DNA of 64,000 nt from Edaphobacter sp. 4G125 (GTDB lineage: Bacteria > Acidobacteriota > Terriglobia > Terriglobales > Acidobacteriaceae), in NCBI RefSeq assembly GCF_014274685.1, contig NZ_CP060393.1, positions 3,655,501-3,719,500 of the forward strand, given 5' to 3'. Positions 16,622-24,382 of the stretch are shown here, in pieces (position 1 is the first letter of the stretch; every line of letters starts with the position of its first letter). The position numbers and the translations under genes were made by a program. The notes under the pieces were generated by a model. It saw nothing but the letters and a program-made list of their open reading frames with translations, was not told where the DNA came from and did not search any database.

Positions 16622-17872
16622 TTAGATTGAGCTCATGTTATGCAGGAACTCTTGATTGTTCCTGGTCTTGGCTAACTTGTCGGTAAGCAGTTCCATCGCT
16701 TCGACCGGGCTCAATGGATTCAGGACCTTTCTCAGAATCCAGATCCGTTGGAGATCTTCCTTCGGAATCAGCAGCTCTTCTTTACGCGTACCCGAACGCT
16801 GAATATCAATCGCAGGGAAGACACGTTTGTCGACAAGCTTGCGATCAAGGATCACTTCAGAGTTGCCCGTGCCCTTGAACTCTTCGAAGATCACTTCGTC
16901 CATTCTCGAACCCGTGTCGACCAGAGCCGTAGCAATGATCGTCAGTGAGCCACCTTCTTCGATGTTGCGAGCGGCGCCGAAGAACCGCTTCGGCCGCTGC
17001 AGCGCGTTGGAATCCACACCACCTGAGAGCACCTTGCCGCTCGGCGGAACGATCGTGTTGTACGCACGCGCCAGACGTGTGATCGAATCCAGAAGGATCA
17101 CGACATCGCGCTTGTGCTCGACCAGACGCTTCGCCTTCTCGATCACCATCTCAGCGACCTGTACGTGACGCGCAGCCGGCTCATCGAAGGTCGACGAGAT
17201 TACTTCACCCTTTACGGAACGCTGCATGTCCGTCACTTCTTCCGGACGCTCGTCGATCAGCAGAACGATCAGCACCACCTCAGGGTGATTTGCCGTAATC
17301 GAATTCGCAATCGATTGAAGCAACATCGTCTTACCAGTACGGGGAGGAGCGACGATCAGCCCACGCTGCCCCTTGCCCATCGGAGTCAACAGATCCATCA
17401 CTCGGCCTGAGATGTTGTCCCGAACCGTCTCCATCTTTAGCCGCTCCTGCGGATAAAGCGGGGTCAGATTGTCAAACAGGATCTTGTTACGCGTCTCCTC
17501 AGGAGACTCGAAGTTGATGGCCTCGATCTTTACCAGCGCAAAGTATTTCTCGCCCTCATGCGGAGGCCGTACATTGCCGCTGATCGTATCACCTGTCTTC
17601 AGATCAAACTTGCGAATCTGGGAGGGTGAAACGTAGATATCATCTGGACCAGGCAGGTAGTTGTAGTCCGGAGAGCGAAGAAAGCCGTAACCATCCGGAA
17701 GAATCTCGAGTACGCCCTCGGCGAAGATGTGGCCTTCTTTTTCACTCTGTGCCTGCAGAATCTTGAAGATCAGGTCCTGCTTGCGGAGCCCGCTGGTGCC
17801 CTGGATATCCAGGCCACGCGCCAACTTGCCCAGCTCGGCGATATTGTGTTCTTTCAACTCTGAAATTGTCAT
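16622..17872 (-). CDS. rho: Rho, transcription termination factor
   Basis: This is a 416-residue hexameric RNA-dependent ATPase that ends transcription. It has the N-terminal Rho-N helix bundle ([10 protein letters not shown]), the OB-fold RNA-binding domain with GYGFLR near residues 62-67, Walker A as APPRTGKT near 178-185, a Walker [12 protein letters not shown] segment near 209, and the Q/R-loop region. Length is close to the E. coli protein (419), with no Asp/Arg-rich insertion of the actinobacterial kind. The start is ATG at 17872. rpoZ lies upstream on the same strand. Confidence 0.96.
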   Translation of the reverse strand: MTISELKEHNIAELGKLARGLDIQGTSGLRKQDLIFKILQAQSEKEGHIFAEGVLEILPDGYGFLRSPDYNYLPGPDDIYVSPSQIRKFDLKTGDTISGNVRPPHEGEKYFALVKIEAINFESPEETRNKILFDNLTPLYPQERLKMETVRDNISGRVMDLLTPMGKGQRGLIVAPPRTGKTMLLQSIANSITANHPEVVLIVLLIDERPEEVTDMQRSVKGEVISSTFDEPAARHVQVAEMVIEKAKRLVEHKRDVVILLDSITRLARAYNTIVPPSGKVLSGGVDSNALQRPKRFFGAARNIEEGGSLTIIATALVDTGSRMDEVIFEEFKGTGNSEVILDRKLVDKRVFPAIDIQRSGTRKEELLIPKEDLQRIWILRKVLNPLSPVEAMELLTDKLAKTRNNQEFLHNMSSI

Positions 17873-18025
17873 TGGTTTACCTTGCGATACTTGGGAGGGG
17901 GTATTGGATGCTTCCGGCTGGATCGCCGGAGGGATACTGCGGAATCTTGAGGATCTTGAGAATTAGGAATGGATGGGAGATGCGGAAAGGTTAAGAGTTG
18001 AAAAGAATGGCCGGAAGGCCGCGCG

Positions 18026-18247
18026 CTAGGCCGCGCGGCGCTCCTGCAGGTCTACCTTCTGAACGGGAGCATCGGTGGAATCGCCCATGGGCGCCGAATC
18101 CTTGAAACGATCCAGAACTTCGTTCGTCGTGTCCTGCAGGCGGGTGTTCGGCTTGTGCAGCTTACGGGTCGCCTTTGACGCCAGCTGACAAAGTTCGTAA
18201 CGGTTCTTCACGTGAGTGAGGGCTCCAAAAACTAAATCCGAGCGCAT
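18026..18247 (-). CDS. rpoZ: RNA polymerase omega subunit (RpoZ-like)
   Basis: This is a small protein of 73 residues. MRSDLVFGALTHVKNRYELC followed by LASKATRKLHKP resembles the omega subunit core, in which a small helix bundle clamps the beta-prime C-terminus and helps assembly. The start is taken at ATG 18247, six bases after GGAG; an adjacent ATG at 18250 would add one Met. A longer open frame extends upstream but is basic, family-unlike and lacks a ribosome site. It lies 153 bases before rho on the same strand. The match to omega is short, so some doubt remains. Confidence 0.75.
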   Translation of the reverse strand: MRSDLVFGALTHVKNRYELCQLASKATRKLHKPNTRLQDTTNEVLDRFKDSAPMGDSTDAPVQKVDLQERRAA

Positions 18248-18250
18248 CAT

Positions 18251-18787
18251 CTTCTCCTTTATTTCAAATCCTTGCGGCAAAAAGCGTTTTGCGCTCACTC
18301 GGCCGCAACTAAAAAACTTTCTTCGCAGGTCCGTTGCCTTCCGCCTGCTCCTTTTCATTAGACGCCAAGGGCATGAAAAGGGATTCTCTTTCTATCGTAA
18401 ATCTCACAAATCAAACTCGATCCACCCATAAAACCAGCAGACGAATCGACTCCGCGACGGCAATTCCATGCGGCCGCGATAACACTACCCTGTTTCTCCT
18501 GGTATTCGTCAGCGACTCACTGCGCCTGGGCCCGTACAGAAAGAATCAGAGAAAAGATACTCCGGTATACCGACATACCTTTTGTTTCGAGGCTGTTTGC
18601 TCTCCTTGACGATTCGCTCCGGAGACAACCTCAACCCTTAGAAAGGTAAATGCTCCCCTGCTTCGGGTCAATACTTTTTTTGGGAGTTGTCTCTTCACAA
18701 ACCTTCCATTAAACGGAACTATTAGTATTTAGAGAATAGTAATTGATTCAAAATAAAAGAGATATTATCCACGCGCTGACTGTGTGG
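18251..18787. other. Intergenic region upstream of rpoZ
   Basis: These 537 bases hold no convincing gene. The region must contain the rpoZ/rho promoter(s) and the 3' end of glmM. It is AT-rich toward 18650-18780. No clear terminator hairpin or RNA gene was found. Confidence 0.45.
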
Positions 18788-20140
18788 TCAGATACCAAGC
18801 TCTGTTCGGATAGCGTTCGCTATCGTCTCTGCATGGTAGCGCATCATCGGCTCAGACTCGGCCTCGATCATGACACGTGCCAAGGCCTCAGTTCCTGAAT
18901 AACGGATGACGACTCTCCCGGAATCTGCCAGTTCCTTTTCGGCAGCCGCAATAGCGGCCACAACAGTGGGGATCCTGTCCAGCGGCTTTTTCTCGCGTAC
19001 TTTGACATTGACGATGACCTGCGGAAAGACCTTGAGGTCGGCAATCAGCTCGGACAGCGATTTGCCAGAGCGGTGCACAATATCGAGAACCAGTAGAGCA
19101 GTCAGAAGGCCGTCGCCGGTCGTTGAGCGGCCGGAGAAAATAATATGACCGGATTGCTCACCTCCGAGAACTGCGTTGGTGGAGAGCATCTGTTCGAGAA
19201 CATACTTGTCCCCGACGGCCGCACGAAGCATCTGGATGCCGCTGCGCTTGAGCGCAGCTTCAAGTCCCATGTTGGACATGGTCGTTGCGACGACAGTGGA
19301 GTTGGCCAGCAATCCACGAGCTTGAAGATCGCGGGCAGCGAGCAAGAGGACTGCATCACCGTTAACGACTCTTCCCTGCTCGTCGGCAAAGAGAGCGCGG
19401 TCGGCATCGCCGTCAAAGGTAATGCCGAGATCGGCCTTGCGGTGCGCAACCTGAGCAGCCACCATCTCCGGATGCAACGCGCCGCACTGCTCGTTGATAT
19501 TGCGTCCATCCGGCGAGGCATGGGTAATAAGGACTTCTCCGCCGAGTTGGGCGAAGAGCTCCGGAGCTACGGCGGATGCGGCTCCATTGGCGCAATCGAG
19601 TACAACTCGGCGATTCCCAAGAGAGAGGCCAGGAACGGCGGCAAGCAGGAAGCGGATGTAGTCGGCGCGATCAGCCTCGTTGACCGGTGGCACAGGGGCG
19701 TTGTTCCCGTTTGTTGGCTTCGACCTCGTCCCAGTCGAAGCCAGGAGTTTGAAGATCTCTTCTTCGATGGCGAGTTCGGTAGAATCAGGCAGCTTGTAAC
19801 CGTCTGGTCCGAAGACCTTAATACCATTGTCCTGCCAGGGATTGTGAGAGGCAGAGATCACGATCCCGGCAGAGAACCGATGAGTTCTGGTGAGATAGGC
19901 AATCGCCGGTGTCGTAATAACGCCAGCGCTTTCGATGGAGGCCCCGCCTGCCACAAGCCCTGTGCTCAATTGAGCAGCAAGTTCAGACCCGGACTCCCGA
20001 GTGTCCATCCCGAACAGGACGCGTGGGCTGGCTCCGAGGTGATGCGCCAGCGCAAGTCCGACGGCATGCACAGTAGAAGGGTCAAGAGGATACTGTCCTG
20101 CGACGGAGCGGATGCCGTCGGTTCCAAAGAGCTTCTTCAT
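18788..20140 (-). CDS. glmM: GlmM, phosphoglucosamine mutase
   Basis: This 450-residue enzyme converts glucosamine-6-phosphate to glucosamine-1-phosphate for UDP-GlcNAc, feeding peptidoglycan and LPS. It begins MKKLFGTDGIRS as the family does. The active-site phosphoserine loop is SASHNPWQDNGIK (about residues 98-110), the metal loop is DGDADR near 243-248, and the phosphate-binding RYSGTE sits near 418. The start is ATG at 20140, in an ATGA overlap with the xseA stop, so the two are translationally coupled. Confidence 0.96.
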   Translation of the reverse strand: MKKLFGTDGIRSVAGQYPLDPSTVHAVGLALAHHLGASPRVLFGMDTRESGSELAAQLSTGLVAGGASIESAGVITTPAIAYLTRTHRFSAGIVISASHNPWQDNGIKVFGPDGYKLPDSTELAIEEEIFKLLASTGTRSKPTNGNNAPVPPVNEADRADYIRFLLAAVPGLSLGNRRVVLDCANGAASAVAPELFAQLGGEVLITHASPDGRNINEQCGALHPEMVAAQVAHRKADLGITFDGDADRALFADEQGRVVNGDAVLLLAARDLQARGLLANSTVVATTMSNMGLEAALKRSGIQMLRAAVGDKYVLEQMLSTNAVLGGEQSGHIIFSGRSTTGDGLLTALLVLDIVHRSGKSLSELIADLKVFPQVIVNVKVREKKPLDRIPTVVAAIAAAEKELADSGRVVIRYSGTEALARVMIEAESEPMMRYHAETIANAIRTELGI

Positions 20141-21684
20141 GAGTTGCTATTCTCCGTATTTCCTGTTTCTGTGACCCTGGCAGAAAGAGTTCCGGATCCC
20201 AGGCGCGCGCGGATCGTCTGACCCGGAGCGGTTTCGGCCGTTGACCGAAGAAGTGCTCCATTCTCAGCGTAGACGAGCGCGTAGCCACGTGCCAATACGC
20301 TGAGTGGAGAAAGTGCCTGTAGACGAAGTTCTTCCGCCTGCAAACGAATGCGGAAACGCGACAGAATATCTGTCATCGCTCTATCCAGACGGTCTTTGGC
20401 CCGCTCAACTCTCCGGTGGGAAGTCACAAGATGGTGGGTAATATCCTCGCGACGAAGCCGCTCCTCCAATCCCCGAAGCATTTCGAAACGACTCCGGGTC
20501 GAACGCACGATCGCCTGATCGAGGCGCAAGGAAAGCTCGTCGATACGTTGTTCCCGTCGATCAATACTTTCCGCGGCACGACGAAGGACGATGGGAGTAG
20601 AGAGACGCGCAAATCGCTGACGCGATTCGAGAAGATGAAGACGGATAGCCCGAGCTGCCCGGTATCCCAATGCCTCAATACGCTCTTCGATACGGTGCTG
20701 TGCTGTAGTAATTAGTTCGGCAGCGGCGGAGGGTGTGGGGGCACGAAGGTCTGCCACAAAGTCGGAAATCGTGAAGTCCGTCTCGTGGCCGATCGCAGAG
20801 ACAACAGGCAGTTTCGACTCGGCAATCATCCTGGCTAGAGCCTCGTCGTTGAAACATGCCAGGTCCTCCATGGAGCCGCCGCCCCGTGCAATCAGGATCA
20901 GATCGACAAGCCCGGGATTGCGATTGAACCAGCGAATACCGGCAGCTACAGAAGCCGGGCTGGAGTCTCCCTGCATGATGGCCGGGTAGATCAACAGGTT
21001 CAGCCGGGCATGACGGCGACGAATGACGGTGACGATATCTCGGACGACCGCTCCCGTCGGTGAAGTAATGATACCGACGCAACGGGGAAAAGATGGGAGT
21101 GACCGTTTGCGCGATGCATTGAAGAGGCCTTCCGCCAGAAGACGGGCCTTGAGCTGTTCAAAGGCGAGCTGGAGAGATCCTGCCCCCTGCGGCTCTAATG
21201 TTTCAGCAATAAGCTGTAATTGACCACGCGACTCATAAACCGAGGCTCTTCCCCTCACCAAAACGGCCATGCCATCCGCTGGACGAAAACGAAGGAGTTG
21301 AGCCTGGCGCCGGAAGAGCACTACTGGGAGCTGCGCCTCTCCATCCTTCAGCGTGAAGTAAATGTGACCTGAGGGGGCAATGCGGCAATTGGAAATTTCT
21401 CCCTCAACCCAAAGATCGCTATAGGCCGTTTCTATCTGTTGACGGATGCTACCGACCAAGGCAGCGACTGTCCAAATACGATGTTTCACGACAGTGTTTG
21501 GCGAAAACTTCTTAGGCTCCATCGCCAAAACATCCGTTTCCGGAATAGAGACGATATCGATGGAATCGAATCCCAGGCTCGCCTGAAGGTCCTTCGCTGC
21601 CTCCGAAGCCCTTGAAGAACGTCCCTGCCGTCGGCCAGCGCGAAGACTGGCGAGAGTCGGCGTTTTTGGTTCCCGTGCAGACAT
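20137..21684 (-). CDS. xseA: XseA, exodeoxyribonuclease VII large subunit
   Basis: This is the catalytic subunit of the single-strand DNA exonuclease ExoVII. It has an N-terminal OB-fold (WVEGEISNCRIAPSGHIYFT, about residues 91-110), then the nuclease core with GIITSPTGAVVRD near 206, LILIARGGGSMEDLACFND near 265, and SAIGHETDFTISDFVADLRA near 297, followed by a coiled-coil region. At 515 residues it is longer than the usual 400-460 because of a 55-residue Ala/Arg-rich N-terminal extension. ATG at 21522 (MEPKKFSP) is a plausible alternative start; neither has a strong ribosome site. xseB is not adjacent. The 3' end overlaps glmM by 4 bases. Confidence 0.93.
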   Translation of the reverse strand: MSAREPKTPTLASLRAGRRQGRSSRASEAAKDLQASLGFDSIDIVSIPETDVLAMEPKKFSPNTVVKHRIWTVAALVGSIRQQIETAYSDLWVEGEISNCRIAPSGHIYFTLKDGEAQLPVVLFRRQAQLLRFRPADGMAVLVRGRASVYESRGQLQLIAETLEPQGAGSLQLAFEQLKARLLAEGLFNASRKRSLPSFPRCVGIITSPTGAVVRDIVTVIRRRHARLNLLIYPAIMQGDSSPASVAAGIRWFNRNPGLVDLILIARGGGSMEDLACFNDEALARMIAESKLPVVSAIGHETDFTISDFVADLRAPTPSAAAELITTAQHRIEERIEALGYRAARAIRLHLLESRQRFARLSTPIVLRRAAESIDRREQRIDELSLRLDQAIVRSTRSRFEMLRGLEERLRREDITHHLVTSHRRVERAKDRLDRAMTDILSRFRIRLQAEELRLQALSPLSVLARGYALVYAENGALLRSTAETAPGQTIRARLGSGTLSARVTETGNTENSNS

Positions 21685-21753
21685 CAAAGCTGAGTCTAGC
21701 AGGCGAAAGCTGAAGGCGTCGGCATGAGAAAACTCATTCTGATACGAGAGCTT

Positions 21754-21978
21754 TTAGCGACGGAAGGAGTTGAACAACCAGAGCAGGAGAGTCAAAACAA
21801 CGCTGATCAGGATAGAGCTGGCCAAAGGAAAGGAGACGCTCCAACCCCTGCCTTTCCAGGAGAGGTCACCGGGAAGACGTCCCAGAGGGAGATTCAACCT
21901 CGTAAACACAATAAAGATGACTCCCACCAGAATCAGCAAAAGACCGAGGAAAATCAGGGTGCGGCCAAAATCCGACAT
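21754..21978 (-). CDS. DUF2905 family small membrane protein
   Basis: This 74-residue protein has two transmembrane helices flanking the conserved LPLGRLPGDLSWKG loop (about residues 30-43) and ends in LTLLLWLFNSF. This matches DUF2905, a widespread family of unknown function. The start is ATG at 21978 with GAGAGGAA just upstream. It lies between the TPR protein and xseA on the same strand. Confidence 0.85.
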   Translation of the reverse strand: MSDFGRTLIFLGLLLILVGVIFIVFTRLNLPLGRLPGDLSWKGRGWSVSFPLASSILISVVLTLLLWLFNSFRR

Positions 21979-22011
21979 AGATTCCTCTCAGAATACGGCC
22001 TGAAGTAATTT

Positions 22012-22046
22012 GCAAAAGAATTAGGCCCCTTGCAGCAGGGGCCTAA
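22012..22046 (-). terminator. Terminator downstream of the TPR membrane protein
   Basis: TTAGGCCCCT (22021-22030) pairs perfectly with AGGGGCCTAA (22037-22046) around a 6-base loop. On the minus strand it is followed by TTCTTTTGC, 24 bases past the stop of the gene at 22070. This is a standard rho-independent terminator, though it lies upstream of the DUF2905 gene on the same strand. Confidence 0.75.
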
Positions 22047-22069
22047 TATCTTCACACTTATCTAGAAAA

Positions 22070-22804
22070 TTACTGAGCTAAAGGCGCCCCTGCTTGCGCT
22101 GGATTGAGCTTCTGGGCTGCGATCATACCGGCTGGCCCCTTGGCATCTTTATCCTTCAGCTGGGCATAGATCTTCTTGGCCAATTCGGGTTTGTTCTGCG
22201 CCTCATAGAGATCGGCAAGCTGGAGCTGCGCCGTTCCTGCCGGGACGGCAGAACTAGGATGAGCGGTGAGATCGTTATAGACCTCGATTGCCTGAGCATC
22301 CCGATGCGTCTGACGGTAAAGCTGCGCCAGGGCCAGTTTTGCAAGCGAAGAAAGATCGCCGTTCCAGCTGCTGGCAACCTGTTTCAAGGTTTCCTCTGCC
22401 TGACTGTTCTGCCCTGCCTCGATATAAGTAAGTCCAGCAAAATAACGAGCCATCTTTCCACTGGCGGTCATGCCATAGCTGTCCGCAACCTTGAGAAAGA
22501 TCTGATTCGCAGCCTTTGCGCGTTCCGCTGCAGATGGAAAGGTCTTGACTCCTGCTGGCACCTGCTGACCGGGAGCGGCAAGGGGAGTCTGGTACGTCTG
22601 AATCGCTTCGCCAAAAGCGATATCGGCCTGCTCGCTCCGGTTTTTGAAGATAAAAGCGCCGATCGCAAGAATAACAATCAGTGCGCCAACGATTGAACCG
22701 GTAAGAATGAGCGAACGGCGATTCTCAGTGGCCCATTCCAGACCATGCTGGGCGGTGTCGATGAACTGATCGTGTTTAAGGGCTTGGCGAGTTTGTTGAT
22801 CCAC
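22070..22804 (-). CDS. TPR-repeat inner-membrane protein (YfgM-like)
   Basis: This 244-residue protein has a cytoplasmic N-terminus (VDQQTRQALKHDQF), one transmembrane helix (about residues 30-50, SLILTGSIVGALIVILAIGA) and a periplasmic tetratricopeptide-like region (about 60-230) with repeated Ala/Leu helices. The layout resembles YfgM/ancillary SecYEG subunits and related TPR_21 proteins, which act as periplasmic chaperone links. The start is placed at GTG 22804; the frame remains open to a TTG at 22873, but those 23 residues do not look protein-like. It has its own terminator and appears monocistronic. Confidence 0.75.
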   Translation of the reverse strand: MDQQTRQALKHDQFIDTAQHGLEWATENRRSLILTGSIVGALIVILAIGAFIFKNRSEQADIAFGEAIQTYQTPLAAPGQQVPAGVKTFPSAAERAKAANQIFLKVADSYGMTASGKMARYFAGLTYIEAGQNSQAEETLKQVASSWNGDLSSLAKLALAQLYRQTHRDAQAIEVYNDLTAHPSSAVPAGTAQLQLADLYEAQNKPELAKKIYAQLKDKDAKGPAGMIAAQKLNPAQAGAPLAQ

Positions 22805-23091
22805 AGGTCCAGGTTTTCCTTTGCTGCTGTAAGGGATAATCGCGGTCCAGGTCTCTTCTTTGACACGCAACAATCAGTGTAGCAGTCGTTTGCAGGTCTC
22901 TGCAGGGCTATTTTGCAACCAGGCAGATTCTCTTTGCCAAAAAAACTTTTTAGTGGAAGACTGTCCTTCTTCCACTAAAACTAAATAACATTTCGGTGTG
23001 TATCTAAATTGAAAAGGTGACTATCGTACTCTACTGCGGTAGAAGGCGATGGGCCGGTTTGAGAACGGAGTTTCGAGCGGTTAAGCCAGCT

Positions 23092-24342
23092 ATGCCAGTT
23101 CATTCTTCAGATCTAAGAGAAGTCATCAACCGACAGATCAACAAGTTAGCTGGACTAAGGTTTCGATGGCTCACCTTTCCCAAAGAGCTGGAAGACCGTT
23201 TTGAGGAAGAAACTTCACTTCCTCGATCCAGACGTCTATGGTTCGAAGGGCTGATCGCAATCGCACTATTTGATCTATTCCTGATAGCGGACTACTTCAA
23301 TTCTCCGGAATACTTCAAAAGAGCCTTTGTCATGCGGCTCCTGATCGTCACGCCAATCTGCCTGCTGGTCAATACCTGCCTGCTGTATCAACCGAATAAG
23401 TTTCTTCGCGAATCAAGTATCGCGATTGCAGCCTGCCTTGCAGGACTGATGCAGCTGTACCTTGAGATCAATCGCAGCCAAGCTGCCTCTGCCTTTGTAC
23501 AAATGACGGTGCTCGCCGTTGTTCTCTTTATCAACATTGTGATGCGGTTGCGATTCCCTTATGCGTTTACTGCATCCGCCGTCATGCTGATTGGGGATGT
23601 CATCTTCCTGTGGAACGACAGAATGCTCAGCCAAGCAGACAAGACCTATGGACTGAGCCTTTCCATCTGCGCAGTCATCATTACTTTGATGGCGACTTAT
23701 AGTTCCTGCCGAGAAGAACGCCTGAATTACTTGCTGCATCTACGTGGAGAAATGCTGGTTATCGATCTGAACCGGCTCAATGCGCAACTACTGCGAAGGT
23801 CCGAGAGCGACGCGCTTACCGGCCTGGCCAACCGGCACTCCTTTGATGCCCAGTACGCAGACCTCTGGAAGAAAACTTTGATAGAAGGCACTGCGCTGTC
23901 CGTCATTATTGTCGACGTGGACTTTTTCAAACGTCTAAATGACCGTTACGGCCACCTCTATGGTGACGAAGTCCTCAAAAGGATTGGCTCGCTGTTACAA
24001 CAGGCATTACGCGTCAAGGACGACTTTGCAGCCCGGTTTGGCGGTGAGGAGTTTGTCATTCTGCTTCCGGCCACTCACGAAACCGCGGCGATTCAGGTTG
24101 CCGAACGTCTGCGCAAAATGGTTGAACTCGCCGGATTCCCTGCCCTTGATCCATCGCAAGGCCCCTATGACATGAGCATTCGCGCCACAGTAAGTTGTGG
24201 CGTCGCAACCGCTTATCCCATCACCGGAGATATTCCGGAGCGACTACTGGAAGCCGCAGACAAGGCGCTCTATCAGGCCAAAGCCGAAGGACGCAACCGA
24301 GTCTGCAGCGCTCCGCAGACGACACGATCGAAGATTGTTTAG
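23092..24342 (+). CDS. Membrane diguanylate cyclase (GGDEF)
   Basis: This is a roughly 416-residue protein. About six hydrophobic helices (residues about 50-215) form an unclassified membrane sensor, followed by a C-terminal GGDEF domain (about 240-405). The active-site motif is GGEEF, and an inhibitory RxxD site (RVKD) lies at the standard spacing, so product-inhibited c-di-GMP synthesis is expected. The start is uncertain: ATG at 23092 is used; the frame is open to a GTG at 23017, which would add 25 residues. No partner gene is adjacent. Confidence 0.88.
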   Translation: MPVHSSDLREVINRQINKLAGLRFRWLTFPKELEDRFEEETSLPRSRRLWFEGLIAIALFDLFLIADYFNSPEYFKRAFVMRLLIVTPICLLVNTCLLYQPNKFLRESSIAIAACLAGLMQLYLEINRSQAASAFVQMTVLAVVLFINIVMRLRFPYAFTASAVMLIGDVIFLWNDRMLSQADKTYGLSLSICAVIITLMATYSSCREERLNYLLHLRGEMLVIDLNRLNAQLLRRSESDALTGLANRHSFDAQYADLWKKTLIEGTALSVIIVDVDFFKRLNDRYGHLYGDEVLKRIGSLLQQALRVKDDFAARFGGEEFVILLPATHETAAIQVAERLRKMVELAGFPALDPSQGPYDMSIRATVSCGVATAYPITGDIPERLLEAADKALYQAKAEGRNRVCSAPQTTRSKIV

Positions 24343-24382
24343 ATCGCACCTGTTATTTGAATCATGCCTACTTTATTTCTTT

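Noticed and set aside
19145..20221. A 358-residue plus-strand open frame opposite glmM
   Set aside because: It is a shadow: the minus strand encodes glmM with every active-site motif.
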